Source of the DNA: Chrysochromulina tobinii
Taxonomy: Eukaryota; Haptophyta; Prymnesiales; Chrysochromulinaceae
NCBI GenBank assembly: GCA_001275005.1
Contig: JWZX01003328.1
Coordinates: 1 to 39,929 of the forward strand
DNA length: 39,929 nt
Reading direction: 5' to 3'
Part shown: piece after piece, positions 29,962 through 39,568 of the stretch
Numbering within the stretch: position 1 is the stretch's first letter
Layout of the letters: each line of letters opens with the position of its first letter
Notes under the pieces: generated by a model
The model's database searches: none
Seen by the model: the letters and a program-made list of their open reading frames with translations, nothing else
What the model was told of the DNA's origin: nothing
Position numbers and translations under genes: made by a program

Positions 29962-30069
29962 TGGGATGGGTTTGTCCCGGCGCCCCCGGAGTTTTACGGT
30001 TTCGTGAACGCAAAGTTTCACACATGTTGCTCGCCGTCGGCTGCTGCCGTCGGCGAAGGCGACACTGTC

Positions 30070-31395
30070 ATGTCGTTGTCCCGCCTCGTGCTCTTGGCCT
30101 CCGCGGTGGAGATCAGCGCGCGCTTTCAGCCCCATCAAATCCATCTGGCCTTCGGTGGCGAGCCGGACTCCATCGCCGTAGACTTTGCCACGGACGCGGA
30201 CGTGAATTGCACCTCGACGGGTGTGGCGTTTGGCACGTCGCCCGCGGCGCTGAACATGTTTGTGCCCGCCAGCAGCTGTTATTACTTCGCCGGCGCGCTT
30301 CAGTGGCAAAGCCAGGTGAAGCTCACCGGACTGAAGGCGGGCACAACGTATTACTACACTGCAGGTTCACCCGCCATCCAGCACGTTTCATGGTCTGAGA
30401 TGTACTCCTTCGTAATGCCCGATACGTCACCCACGTCGCCTCCCCAGCGGGTCGCCATTTTTGCGGACTTTGGCTACTTTAACAGTGAGTCGCTGCCCGC
30501 GCTCATCGCAGGTGCGTACACGGGCGCATACGACTGGGTCATCCATGCCGGTGACATTGCCTATGACATGGACTGGGACGGAGGCTTTGGTAAGATCGGT
30601 GCCGTCGGCAGCGAATTCTTGCTCGCGGTGGAGCCCATCGCCGCGACTCGGCCCTACATGGTGTCACCCGGCAACCACGAATGCGCCAACAACTTTACCC
30701 ACTACAGGAACCGCTTCGCGGCCCTTACGAATTTCACGGCCAAGGCCAGCGGCTCGCCGTCCAATCTGTTCTACAGCTTCGACTCCGGCCTGGCACACTA
30801 CATCAGCATCGATACCGAGTTGTTCGACGAGTTCGAGGGCGACGAGCTCGTTCACAACATGCTGACCTGGCTCAAGGCAGACCTCACCAAAGCGAACGCC
30901 AACCGTCACATTCGGCCCTGGCTCATGGCGTTTGGCCACAAGTGCAGCTACATGGCTCAAAACAGCTCGCTGTGGGAATCTCTCTTCTACAGCTACGGTG
31001 TCGACATGTACTTTTGCGGGCACGTGCACAGCTACAGGCGCTGGCTCCCATTCAACCCGATGACCAACGTGTATGACACGGCAGCTGCCAACAAGGATGC
31101 GAGCGTCTACACGAACCCGAGAGCAGTTGTGCCCATCGTGACCGGAGCGGCAGGGTGCCAGGAGCCCCCAGCGGCGCACTGCAACAACGACCCGAAGTCC
31201 ACATCGCCCAGCTACTGCGGCAACTACGGATTCGGCATCCTGGAGATCGCCAACGCAACCCACGCACATTGGACATGGAACACGACGGTGCCCCTCAACG
31301 GCTCGTCGGCGCCCAAGTTCAGTGACGACCTTTGGGTGATTGTTGACAATCACGGCCCGCGCACGACGCAGCAAGGCGATGCTAGTGGATTTTGA
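30070..31395 (+). CDS. Secreted purple acid phosphatase (metallophosphoesterase)
   Basis: This 441-residue protein starts at the ATG at 30070. MSLSRLVLLASAVEISA is a signal peptide. A fibronectin-like N-terminal domain follows (VKLTGLKAGTTYYYTAG). The metallophosphatase core has all metal-binding motifs in order: FADFG (DxG), HAGDIAYDMDWD (GDxxY), VSPGNHEC (GNHE), LMAFGHKCSYM (the lone His) and YFCGHVHSYRRW (GHxH). Several N-X-S/T sites fit secretion. Expected function is release of phosphate from organic esters at the cell surface or in vacuoles, typical of phosphate scavenging. Paired Cys near the C-terminus (CQEPPAAHCNN and YCGNYG) could form disulfides. It begins 108 bp after the oxygenase stop on the same strand, and no intron is needed. 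Confidence 0.93.
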   Translation: MSLSRLVLLASAVEISARFQPHQIHLAFGGEPDSIAVDFATDADVNCTSTGVAFGTSPAALNMFVPASSCYYFAGALQWQSQVKLTGLKAGTTYYYTAGSPAIQHVSWSEMYSFVMPDTSPTSPPQRVAIFADFGYFNSESLPALIAGAYTGAYDWVIHAGDIAYDMDWDGGFGKIGAVGSEFLLAVEPIAATRPYMVSPGNHECANNFTHYRNRFAALTNFTAKASGSPSNLFYSFDSGLAHYISIDTELFDEFEGDELVHNMLTWLKADLTKANANRHIRPWLMAFGHKCSYMAQNSSLWESLFYSYGVDMYFCGHVHSYRRWLPFNPMTNVYDTAAANKDASVYTNPRAVVPIVTGAAGCQEPPAAHCNNDPKSTSPSYCGNYGFGILEIANATHAHWTWNTTVPLNGSSAPKFSDDLWVIVDNHGPRTTQQGDASGF

Positions 31396-32579
31396 TAGGG
31401 ATTTTGCCGTGTCCGCTTGGTGTCCGACCACATCGCGCATGTGCATAATGTTGAGTGCGTGCGCGCGCGGTCCAAGGCGCGGTCCCGTCTGGTGTATGAC
31501 CCGATCGCCAACCCGCGCCCGATCGAGTAACGATCGAGTCAGAGCCGAATGCCGATCGGATGAGGCGAAAGGGAAAGGATGACATGCGCGTATCGACCAT
31601 TATGGATTAGGAAAGTTTGCTTCCAGGGTGGCCGGACCATACCTATAGGTCCTAGCAGCTGCCAAGCGGCAGGGCGCGAGGATTCGATGGCGACGAAAGA
31701 ACCGACCGAATGACCAACTTTTCCGGTGGGAGGCGTGGTCCCCGGTCCGGTCACGGAAACGCAAACCTTTCCGCTTCCCGTCACCGCGGTACCCGGAGTG
31801 GGATTCCGGATTGTGCCATGGCGTTATGCGGCAAGCATCCGATCCTTCGCAAACTGACGACACGGACGGCCCCTCGGAGCGTCGGAGGCGCGAATTTCGA
31901 ATCGGTGAAATGGGCAATCAAGTTTCGATCGATCAAAATTGCCCATTTTCGTGATCGAATCGGTGGCTGTCTCTCGAAGGAGCCAAGGAGGGGACGGCGC
32001 GCAGCGGACAACGTGGACAATCATGCAGACCGTTTGCTGCGTTGGCAGAGCACATAATAGCATGAATGCCGTACAGCCCGCCGCAGACGGCCGCTCGCGC
32101 CGCACTTTCGCCGCGCCGTCGCCTCGTCCGCTGCTGTCACCGCCATCACCATCGCCACGGTTGCCGCCGCCGTTGTCGCCGCCGCCGCCATCGCCGCCTC
32201 GGTCGCAGCCGACTCGCGCCTCCGCCGCTGTTGCGGCGCGGCCGGTAGCATACGAGCAGACTGCAGCGCATACCAGAGCTCTATCGAGCCCATGCCACGA
32301 GGTACAGCACATCAAAATGTGTCCTGATCAGACCATGAGCAGCAGGTTTGGACACACATGCTCCACCTCCGCCGCCGCTAAGTTAGAGCGCTGCAAAGCA
32401 GCACACGACGCCGAGGCCACTGCCAGAGCGTCTTTCGTCGTCGAGGATCCACGGATCGTTCTTCGTTGGTCGATGGTGCCTAAAGTACGAGGCTGTGCGT
32501 TGAAGTCGCGCGGCCAAGAGCTGTTTTCAGCTCTCCGCGAGGCTCGCGGGCCGCGTCAAGGTCGTTGGCATGGCGAGGT
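31396..32579. other. 1.2-kb spacer between convergent genes
   Basis: No recognisable gene is present. An open plus-strand frame (31939-32652) is dominated by a (CCG/CCA)-rich segment at 32130-32220 that reads as Pro/Ser. It overlaps the 3' end of the channel gene and has no family features. An 11-bp inverted repeat lies at 31908-31948. GATCGAATCGG-like words recur at 31900-31965. It could hold a long 3' UTR or a noncoding RNA, but nothing supports one. Confidence 0.4.
31908..31948. repeat. 11-bp inverted repeat
   Basis: AAATGGGCAAT (31908-31918) and ATTGCCCATTT (31938-31948) are exact complements across a 19-base loop that itself contains the palindrome TCGATCGA. It lies in noncoding DNA. 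Confidence 0.75.
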
Positions 32580-35500
32580 CTATTTTGTGTCTGATTTTTC
32601 TCGAACTGCTGTGACGGCCCGCTGGTTGTCGCGTGCGACGAGCTGCTCGTAGTAGACGCGCACGCCTTCAAGGTTGGCCGGGTCCGCCTCGTACTCGATC
32701 GCCTTCTTGAGCCGAATAAAGAGCCACTCAGCCATCGAGTTGGAGGTGATGCGCTCATACGCGGTGTTGAAGATGGCGATGAGCAGGTTGAGGAGCACAA
32801 AGTACGAGGTGACGATGAAGGACCAAAAGAGTGCGGAGGCTCCCAGCTGCACGCTGGGCGAGAGTGGCTCAATCATATCGAGGCTGGCGCCGCCGGCGAG
32901 CCACAGGCACATCTGGGACACGATGGACATGTAAGAGTAGTCGAAGGAAAGGCCTTGGGAGAGCGACGCGAGGTACTCGGACGAGACGCCAAAGTGGATG
33001 AGCGAGTAGAAGCCGTTGGCAAAGCCCACGAGCACGATGCCGAGCACAACCGCGAAGCGCACCGAGTCCGAGAGCATCTGGGTGACAGTGATCAACAGCG
33101 GGCCGAGCACCTTGAAGATAGCGACCAAGTTGAGGATCGAGAGGGCGAGGGTCACTTGCAGCGCGCCATCGAACAGCGCGAGGACCTCGGACAAGGACTG
33201 CACGAGGTCATTGTTATTCTCAAGGTCCACGGACGTGGCTACGCGCCACGCGGTCACGACGGGCACGAAGGCGAGGGAGTACAGGTCGAGTGCCTCGAAG
33301 AAGTTGAGGGATGCGGGTTTTGAGCGCAGACGGCGCAGCTGGTCATTGCCGAAGAGGGCCCAAGAAACCGCCGAGGCGCTAGTGGCCGCGTAGAAGAGGG
33401 GCGTCCCCGGCTCGCCCACGCTCGCGACGAAGACGGAGAACGCCATGGCGGAAAAGATGCCAAAGCGGTTTCGGTAGCGCTCGCCCGCGAAGGTGGACCA
33501 TTTACGCTCGAGTAAGTCGAGCATCAGAGGAGTCTCGAGGAGCTCTTTGCGCTCATGGCGCAAGATGAGCTCCTCGATGGTCACAGGCTGCCCCTTGCCA
33601 TCACGCAAGACGAGCGGCTTAAGCGGCTTGAGCAGTTTCGAGTCGGGCGCGGTTTCGAGTCGTTTCGAGTCGGGCGAGTCCGCCGCTGGCACGCCCTCGC
33701 CGAGCACGCCCGTGCCTTCCTCGGCGCGCGAGGGCGGAGCACTCTGGTCTTCGCTGAGCGGCAGCACGATCCCCCCGAACGAGTACCAGTACAGGTCGTT
33801 GCCCCACCATCGATACTCGAATCGGCTTTTGGCGTTCAGGAGCTCAAGCGCGAGCTCAGGCATCGTCTCGATCGCCATCGAGAGCGGCGAGCGGCCGCCC
33901 TTGTTGATCGCGAAGCCGTCGACGCCCACGCCCAGCAGGAACCGGGCCGCTCCGATGTCACGCGAGGACTCGAGCAGCGTGTGGAGCGGATTGGAGAGCT
34001 CGGCATCCACCTGATGAGGGGGCCCATCAAGAGCAATCAGTGGCAATCGGTGGCACTCAGCGGATGGGAGAGCTCGGCGGAAGGTATACCTCGCGGAAGA
34101 CCGAGGGTGGCAGGTGCTCACGCAGGTACTGGAGCACCTCGAGCTGACCGTTGAACGCGGCCGCATGCACAAGTGAGAAGAGTGGCGCGTCCTGCAGCAG
34201 CCACTCGAGACGTTGGCGCAGGTTGCACCCCGCCTGTCGGAGCATCTCGAGAGCCACCACGTCGCCCTCGAAGCATGCGTGCACTGCCGGCCCTCCCCAA
34301 TAAGTGGGCGGGAAGTTCGGGTCGGCGCAGCCGGAGGCGAGCACGTCTTTCAGGAGCTCGAGGCGCTCTGCCTCGGACACCCCAACCATCGAGCGTCGGA
34401 AGTTGCCCTCGTCGGGTCGCACTAGCAGGCAGAGCGGCGTGCGGCACCACCCTTCGAGCTGCCGCTCACCCGTCGAGCTGTTCAGCATCGCGGGCGGGTA
34501 GACAAAGTTCCAGTCGATCTCGGTGAGCGCGCGGATGGTGTTGAGGTCACCCGTCTTGATCGCATCGAGGAGCAACACCCGCTCCGCTGTCAGGTAGTCG
34601 TTGAGCTCGATCTCATTGCCATACTTCGTCTTGAAGCGGCGGTAAAGATCATCTTGCACGCGCAGCACGTCTACCGCGTCGTCGCCGAAGCCGCGCGACA
34701 GCGAGCCCTGGATGCGGCTCTCGATGACCCCGAGCCTCGCGGCATCCCTCTCGGCGGTGCTGTCAGACCTCCTAGAGCCGCTGTTGGAGGTGGAGGCTGC
34801 CGCCGCGAGCTGTTGGCGCACGTCGCTGTCGAGCAGCCGCATGTACTCAGCAGCCTGCATGTTGGCCACATTGGCGCGATTGGCGGCCTCGTCATAGGTG
34901 CTAAGCCGATCCGAGGCAGCCAAGAGCGCACGCTCGTACTGCAGCGAGTTCCAGATCAGGTCCGTCGCCATCTTGGAGAACTCGTCGAATGAGAGCCTCC
35001 CATCGCCGTTCCTATCGTACTGGTTCAAACGACGCTTGAGGTCTTTCGAGCCGCGAGTGAGCGAGGTAATGCCCACCTGCTCGAAGGCGATGTGCAGCTC
35101 GTTGGGGCCCAGGAATCCGTCGCGCGGCAGCGAGTCGAGCTTGTCGAACAGATCCCGCCACAACACCACCCGCCGTCGCTTGCGTAGCCAGTCGCGGGCG
35201 ACCGCGGTGATGCGCACGCCCGTCTTCGCGTACGCGTTCGCATTCCAGGGGGTCTTGAGCGTGCGCATGAGCACGCTGAACTCATCGAAGTTGAGAACGC
35301 CGTCCTCGTCTACATCGACCTCTCTTATCAGGGTCTTCAGATCGTCGGCAGGTGGGATATCCAGTTCGAGCCGCTTCAGCACCACAAGCAGCTCACGCAG
35401 GTCGATATTTCCATCGCCGTTGATGTCACACTCGTCGAAGCAGCGCTTCCATAGGCGGGCGGACGAGTCCTCGAAGAAGTCGAGCAGGCTCCCGCGTATG

Positions 35501-35697
35501 GACTGCAGGAGGCTGAAAGACCGAGTGCCTTTGTTTGACTGACCGATTGGCTGAGAGGCACTCTCAAGCAACAGCCGGCTGAGCTGCAGGTTGCTCGAGC
35601 TACTCCCACCCGACGCAAGCGCCAGGATCGGCGCCGCGCGGCGTGGCACCGTGATAGGCGGCGCGAACCAGCCGGCCGATGCACAAGCGACCATCAT
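32580..35697 (-). CDS. EF-hand / ankyrin / TRP-like cation channel
   Basis: Exons 34090-35697 and 32580-34010 give 1012 residues from the first in-frame ATG (35697). EF-hand loops lie at about residues 91-102 (DINGDGNIDLRE), 128-139 (DVDEDGVLNFDE) and 228-239 (DRNGDGRLSFDE), with a degenerate one at about 189-200. Ankyrin-like repeats follow (about 370-590, for example PLFSLVHAAAFNGQLEVLQY and NPLHTLLESSRDIGAARFLL). About six membrane segments occupy residues about 718-955. A pore-like loop carries FDYSYMSIVSQMCLWLAGG, and the last helix has YFVLLNLLIAIFNTAYERI, the typical TRP/voltage-channel S6 motif. Calcium sensing by the EF-hands and ankyrin tethering probably regulate cation flow. The 79-bp intron (GAG|GTATAC ... 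CATCAG|GTGGAT) joins the two frames within the ankyrin region. Confidence 0.85.
33985..34078 (-). repeat. Channel-gene intron with a diverged copy of the next exon's start
   Basis: The intron is 34011-34089 (minus). A 20-base word at intron positions 12-31 (34078-34059) matches exon-2 positions 7-26 (34004-33985) at 19 of 20 bases; on the minus strand it is GCCGAGCTCTCC[C/A]ATCCGCT. The remaining filler ends GCCCCCTCATCAG, resembling the filler end of the Cache-gene intron (CTCCCTCATTAG). Confidence 0.85.
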
Positions 35698-36625
35698 GAC
35701 GGATTTGTGTGCGGCCACTGTCGGCCGATTCAGTGCGTGCGTCCCATCGGGCGATTCTCGTGCCCGAGAGCGTTTCTCGCGCCTTGAGGAAACTCAATGT
35801 CGCGGCCAAACATGAGCTCGATGCGAAGTCTTGACCTCGCGCCTTGAGGTGTCTCAATGACGTATGACGAGGCGTGCGTACGAGCGCGGCCAAAGTGTCG
35901 AGCCGTTTCAGCGTACGTGCGATCCTTGAGTGAGTCTCAGTGTGAGTGAGATAGTCCTCCTGTCGTAACATAGGGCTTGCTTAGGGGGGCCGGTGGGGTG
36001 CTTTCGAGTGTCGGTCAATGGTGTCGGTCTTTCTGACGAGTCTGTTATCTTGTCTGTTATGTACATGTACTGATCATGTACCCCGAGCGGGAGGAACAGG
36101 GCCAACGTCCAAGCCGCTGGTCGAACCACTGACAGACCCACAGAGCACAGATAGGGTCGAGGAGCACGGAGCGGGGTGCGGGGAGAGGGGGAGTGCTCAG
36201 CCGACTCGACAAACGCACTCGAGCCCTTATCTCAATAAGGGCCTTATCTCGAGCCCGTCCATGCCACATCCTTAACATCCGGTCTGGCAACCTCAACGAA
36301 CCCCACTGGAGTCCCACTCCCCTCCTCAAAACCTAATCCTGCGGGCGAAAACATAGATTCCGGGTAGGCGGCCGTGCGGCCGAGCAAGAAGCTACAAGTA
36401 CTTTCAGTCGAAACAACACAAGCGCAAACGATTACTCCGGCAGCCAGCAATTTAGGAAAGAGTGAGCGAAGAAGAAGCGCTTGCTTGCTTACTTGCTTGG
36501 GGGGGAGGATTAACAGACCTGTTCACAGCGCATTAACAGCCCAGATCTCGCGGGGACACTCATCGCGGTCATCGCGAGGAGTCCAGGTCGCCCTCGCACC
36601 CTTCACGGCTCGCACACCAGCACAG
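35698..36625. promoter_or_regulatory. 930-bp divergent spacer with a 24-bp direct repeat and a hairpin
   Basis: The spacer lies between the channel gene and the StrG-like gene. CTCGCGCCTTGAGG...CTCAATG occurs at 35776-35799 and 35836-35859, 60 bp apart and matching 21 of 24 bases. It lies 80-160 bp upstream of the channel start and is a candidate paired binding site. GCGGCCAAA also recurs (near 35803 and 35888). At 36223-36242 GCCCTTAT-CTCA-ATAAGGGC forms a stem-loop. No gene is recognised. The StrG-like frame is open from 36374 but has no ATG before 36626. Confidence 0.45.
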
Positions 36626-37636
36626 ATGCACATCAAGTGTGTCATCACGGCCAGCGCGCAGCCAGGTCGTGCGGCGACGCTCACGCTCAAGCACTCATGG
36701 TCGAAGGAAAAGCCGCTTCCCGGATCGGAGGTAGCTGGCTGGGCGTCACCATGCAATCTTCATCCAGAGTTTCTTGTGCAGCGTACGCTGCAGTACGACT
36801 TGGGGGCACACAACTTCGTGGCGGCCGCCGAGGCCATCCTCGGTCCAGATCTTGCCAACCTCCATAAGGCACCGTTCAAGCCGCCAGCAGACACGCCTCC
36901 AGCGCTGCGCCGTGCGCAGATTCAGGCGCAGGTCAATGGTGGTGTCTCGAAAGCGGAACGCAAGGGCGCGAGAGACCATGCGGTTCACTTCGAGCGCACC
37001 GGCGAGTGGAGCCGCTTTTGTGAGGTGTACGACAGGTTCATCGCCGAGTGGGTCGTACCTCACGTCGGCAACGTTCCCATCCTGTACCAGCGCAAGCCCA
37101 TTCTACGCGTGGTGCTGCCGGACTCGGTACCGCCGACCAAGCCGCACTGCGATGCGGACTATTACCACGACAGCAACGAGATCAACTTTTGGATGCCGTT
37201 CACACGCGTGTGGGGCTCGAACACGCTGTGGAGCGAATCGGCGCCGGGGAAGGGCGACTACGCGCCATTTGAATGTGGGCCAGGTGAACTCGTGCGCTTC
37301 TACGGGAACCGCTGCCGCCATTACACTCTGGCCAACGATAGCGGAGGCACCCGGGTCTCCATTGACTTTCGCGTGATCCCTTTCCACCTGTACACGCCGC
37401 CCACGCCATTCGCCGAGCGCGCGAGTAAGCACGCTCTCGACATTGGTACCTCCAAGAAGGGTTACTACGCCCTCGCGGGCGAAGACAGGCTCGATGCAGA
37501 CGCACGTGCCGCCTTGCGCCGGTGGCGCGACGATGGGCAGCGGATTAGGAAGCTAGAGCAGCAAGACCAGCAAGACGAAGAGCAAGAGGAGGACCTTCAC
37601 CTTGTCCGGTCCATCGCATGTACGACAACGACTTGA
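36626..37636 (+). CDS. StrG-like / phytanoyl-CoA-hydroxylase-type Fe(II) 2-oxoglutarate oxygenase
   Basis: This 336-residue protein starts at the ATG at 36626, the first in-frame ATG. The core is at about residues 150-255. It has KPHCDADYYHDSNEINFWMP, giving the H-X-D iron ligands, then TRVWGSNTLWSES, GPGELVRFYGNRCRHYTLAN with the distal His, and GTRVSIDFRVIP with a conserved Arg for 2-oxoglutarate. The NEINFWMP...NTLWSES...TRVSIDFR pattern matches proteins annotated as streptomycin-biosynthesis StrG-like in bacteria and algae. The substrate is unknown. The C-terminal 45 residues are charged and Gln/Glu-rich. No signal peptide or membrane segment is visible. It converges with the coiled-coil gene, with only 54 bp between stop codons. 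Confidence 0.75.
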   Translation: MHIKCVITASAQPGRAATLTLKHSWSKEKPLPGSEVAGWASPCNLHPEFLVQRTLQYDLGAHNFVAAAEAILGPDLANLHKAPFKPPADTPPALRRAQIQAQVNGGVSKAERKGARDHAVHFERTGEWSRFCEVYDRFIAEWVVPHVGNVPILYQRKPILRVVLPDSVPPTKPHCDADYYHDSNEINFWMPFTRVWGSNTLWSESAPGKGDYAPFECGPGELVRFYGNRCRHYTLANDSGGTRVSIDFRVIPFHLYTPPTPFAERASKHALDIGTSKKGYYALAGEDRLDADARAALRRWRDDGQRIRKLEQQDQQDEEQEEDLHLVRSIACTTTT

Positions 37637-37690
37637 GTTGTGCAGGAGTCTATCGGATATTAATACACCACACGCATCGAGCTCAAAACC

Positions 37691-38068
37691 TCACTCCGCC
37701 AATTCGCTCTGCTCCGCATCCTTCATGTCGCCAGCCTCCATGTTGGCAGCATCCTCCGCCGCGCTTCGCGCCCTCTCTTGCAACATCGAGATCTCAGTGC
37801 GCAGCTCGTTGACCTGCTCCTGCGTGCGAGCCGCGGCGGGACCCGTTTGCCGCTTGAGAAGCTTCTCGTAGCGCTTCACACGCGTCACCACCTCCGCAAT
37901 TTGCCTTTGCGCATCCTTTATTGCTGCCGTCAGCTCCTCACGCCGGAGGCGATCGGACTTGCTCCCCTTGGCGATAACCGGTCGGCTCGAGCTGCGCGGG
38001 TGCTTGAACATTGTGGTGAACTTGGCCGTCGTGGCGCTCAGGCGCGCCTGCTTCTCCTGCTTGCCCAT
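37691..38068 (-). CDS. Small basic coiled-coil protein, function unknown
   Basis: This 125-residue protein starts at the ATG at 38068. It begins with a Lys/Arg-rich leader (MGKQEKQARLSATTAKF) and then a heptad-like helix from about residue 40 to 120 (AIKDAQRQIAEVVTRVKRYE, NELRTEISMLQERARSAAED), so it should form a coiled coil. I do not recognise the family. Support for being real comes from its clean ATG, its regular heptads and its position between two genes with tight spacing (54 bp to the convergent stop and 199 bp to the divergent start). Confidence 0.6.
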   Translation of the reverse strand: MGKQEKQARLSATTAKFTTMFKHPRSSSRPVIAKGSKSDRLRREELTAAIKDAQRQIAEVVTRVKRYEKLLKRQTGPAAARTQEQVNELRTEISMLQERARSAAEDAANMEAGDMKDAEQSELAE

Positions 38069-38267
38069 GGTGAGGGCCTCGTCGTGTGCCTTCCACTACG
38101 GTATGGTAGACAAGTCAAGTCAAGTCAAGTCAAGTCAAGGATTTCCTTCTGCGCGCACACCTCCCCAGCTGGAGCTTGCACATTCCTTTTCCCTTGCCGC
38201 TCCGAGACGTCTGCCCAAAGACTTGACTTGGAGTTGCCTTATTGAGGTACTTGCCTCCTATTGTTCA
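38069..38267. promoter_or_regulatory. Divergent promoter with (CAAGT)5
   Basis: A 199-bp interval between the coiled-coil gene and the transporter gene contains five perfect CAAGT units at 38111-38135. The complementary word ACTTG reappears at 38221-38229 (ACTTGACTTG). The repeats may set spacing or bind a factor. Otherwise no element is recognised. Confidence 0.45.
38111..38135. repeat. Pentanucleotide microsatellite (CAAGT)5
   Basis: Five perfect units are followed by CAAGG. It lies about 135 bp upstream of the transporter start and 45 bp upstream of the divergent coiled-coil gene start. Confidence 0.95.
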
Positions 38268-39368
38268 ATGTCAACACTTGTCTTGTCGATGTCAACGACT
38301 GTGACGACGAAACAAATTCGGGCCGAAATTCCGGCCGAGGGCACGCCGCTCGTTGGGCGAGAAGCCAATAATCGGAAGAGTTCGCGGAGCATCAGCGACC
38401 GCTCCTTGACGGTCGCCGCTGTCATGGCGCTCATCATCGTTGGCGTCTGCAAGGTCCAGCTGACCGCATACCTCTTCTCGTTGGCCAAGTACCCGACGGC
38501 CTACTCCTTTTACACCTGCATCGTGTCCGCGGTCCTGCTAGTTCCCGTCTTCATCCTCGTACCAAGCACGTGGGGGGTGCCGACCAAGGAGATGTTCCTC
38601 GGTCCGCACTACGCGCTCACGCTGATCGTTCTGTTCACAACCTTTGACCTCGGGTTCACAAACATCGCGCTCGCAAACATATCAGCGGCCTTGCAGCAGT
38701 GCATCGCCGCAACCGCCCCCTTTTGGACTATTATGATCGAGAGTCTGCTCCACCGCCGGTGCTACCACCCCATCCTATACAGCACGGTGCTCGGCCTGGT
38801 GTTCGGGGCTGTGCTTGCCTCGGTGGCGACCGTGCGCTCGCTCAGCGTCTTCGGCGCCATCGCCGCGGTCATCGCGGTCATCTGCTCCGCGAGTAAGTTC
38901 GCCTTGACGCACGCGGCCTTCACGCAGCAGAATAGCACCAAGGAGACCAGCATAGGCCCGCTCGCGCTCCTCTTCTGGGTTGACCTCCTGATGATCCCCA
39001 TCTACATGCCATGGGTGCTGATCAACGGCGAGCTGATCGACATGTTCAAGGACTCGAGCATGCATGCGAACGAGTGGTGGCAGTTCACGGGCACCGCCGC
39101 GCTCGGTGGGGTGCGCGCGCTCACGCAGTACCTCATGCTCAGCCTCGTGACGGCCACGTCAACTGCGACGGCCAACATCTTCACGATGGTGCTCAACATC
39201 ATGATCTCGATGACATGGCAGCCGAAAGAGTTACTTGCGGTGTCGCCAGAGCTCTTTGTCGGCATCGTGATCGTCATCTGCTGCAGCGTCCTCTACGTCT
39301 ACCTCAAGTCGAGCAGGGACGCATGCTGCGGCGTAATTCACGAGTGGAACGGCGGAGACAAGGGGTAA
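38268..39368 (+). CDS. Drug/metabolite-superfamily (TPT/EamA-like) transporter, tandem copy 1
   Basis: This 366-residue protein starts at the ATG at 38268. A hydrophilic N-terminus (...EGTPLVGREANNRKSSRS) precedes about ten membrane segments. The stretches FTTFDLGFTNIALANISAAL-QQCIAATAPFWTIMIESLL match the triose-phosphate/nucleotide-sugar transporter signature, in which the second half-domain helix reads '..P.fTvl.s'. CSASKFALTHAAFTQQ marks the start of the second inverted repeat. The substrate cannot be told from sequence. A close paralogue starts 200 bp downstream on the same strand. No lysine/arginine substrate pair of plastid TPTs was confirmed. Confidence 0.82.
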   Translation: MSTLVLSMSTTVTTKQIRAEIPAEGTPLVGREANNRKSSRSISDRSLTVAAVMALIIVGVCKVQLTAYLFSLAKYPTAYSFYTCIVSAVLLVPVFILVPSTWGVPTKEMFLGPHYALTLIVLFTTFDLGFTNIALANISAALQQCIAATAPFWTIMIESLLHRRCYHPILYSTVLGLVFGAVLASVATVRSLSVFGAIAAVIAVICSASKFALTHAAFTQQNSTKETSIGPLALLFWVDLLMIPIYMPWVLINGELIDMFKDSSMHANEWWQFTGTAALGGVRALTQYLMLSLVTATSTATANIFTMVLNIMISMTWQPKELLAVSPELFVGIVIVICCSVLYVYLKSSRDACCGVIHEWNGGDKG

Positions 39369-39568
39369 ACGCTGAGGACGTGAGGAGGCGGTTTAGAGGC
39401 GGTTCCCCCGTACGATACATAGTATGTCGAGTTGAGGTCGGTCGTTTGTATATACACTTTTCAGAAAATGTTTGGCGTGCCCAGCATGCATCGCGACCGG
39501 AAGTGTTGCCTTTTGCGGCCGACAAAACCGACCCAAATTTAGCCACCCATTTGCTTCGCCCGTGACCA

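Noticed and set aside
31939-32652. Pro/Ser-rich plus-strand frame between the phosphatase and channel genes
   Set aside because: It is low-complexity CCG-rich sequence that overlaps the channel's 3' end, with no family feature.
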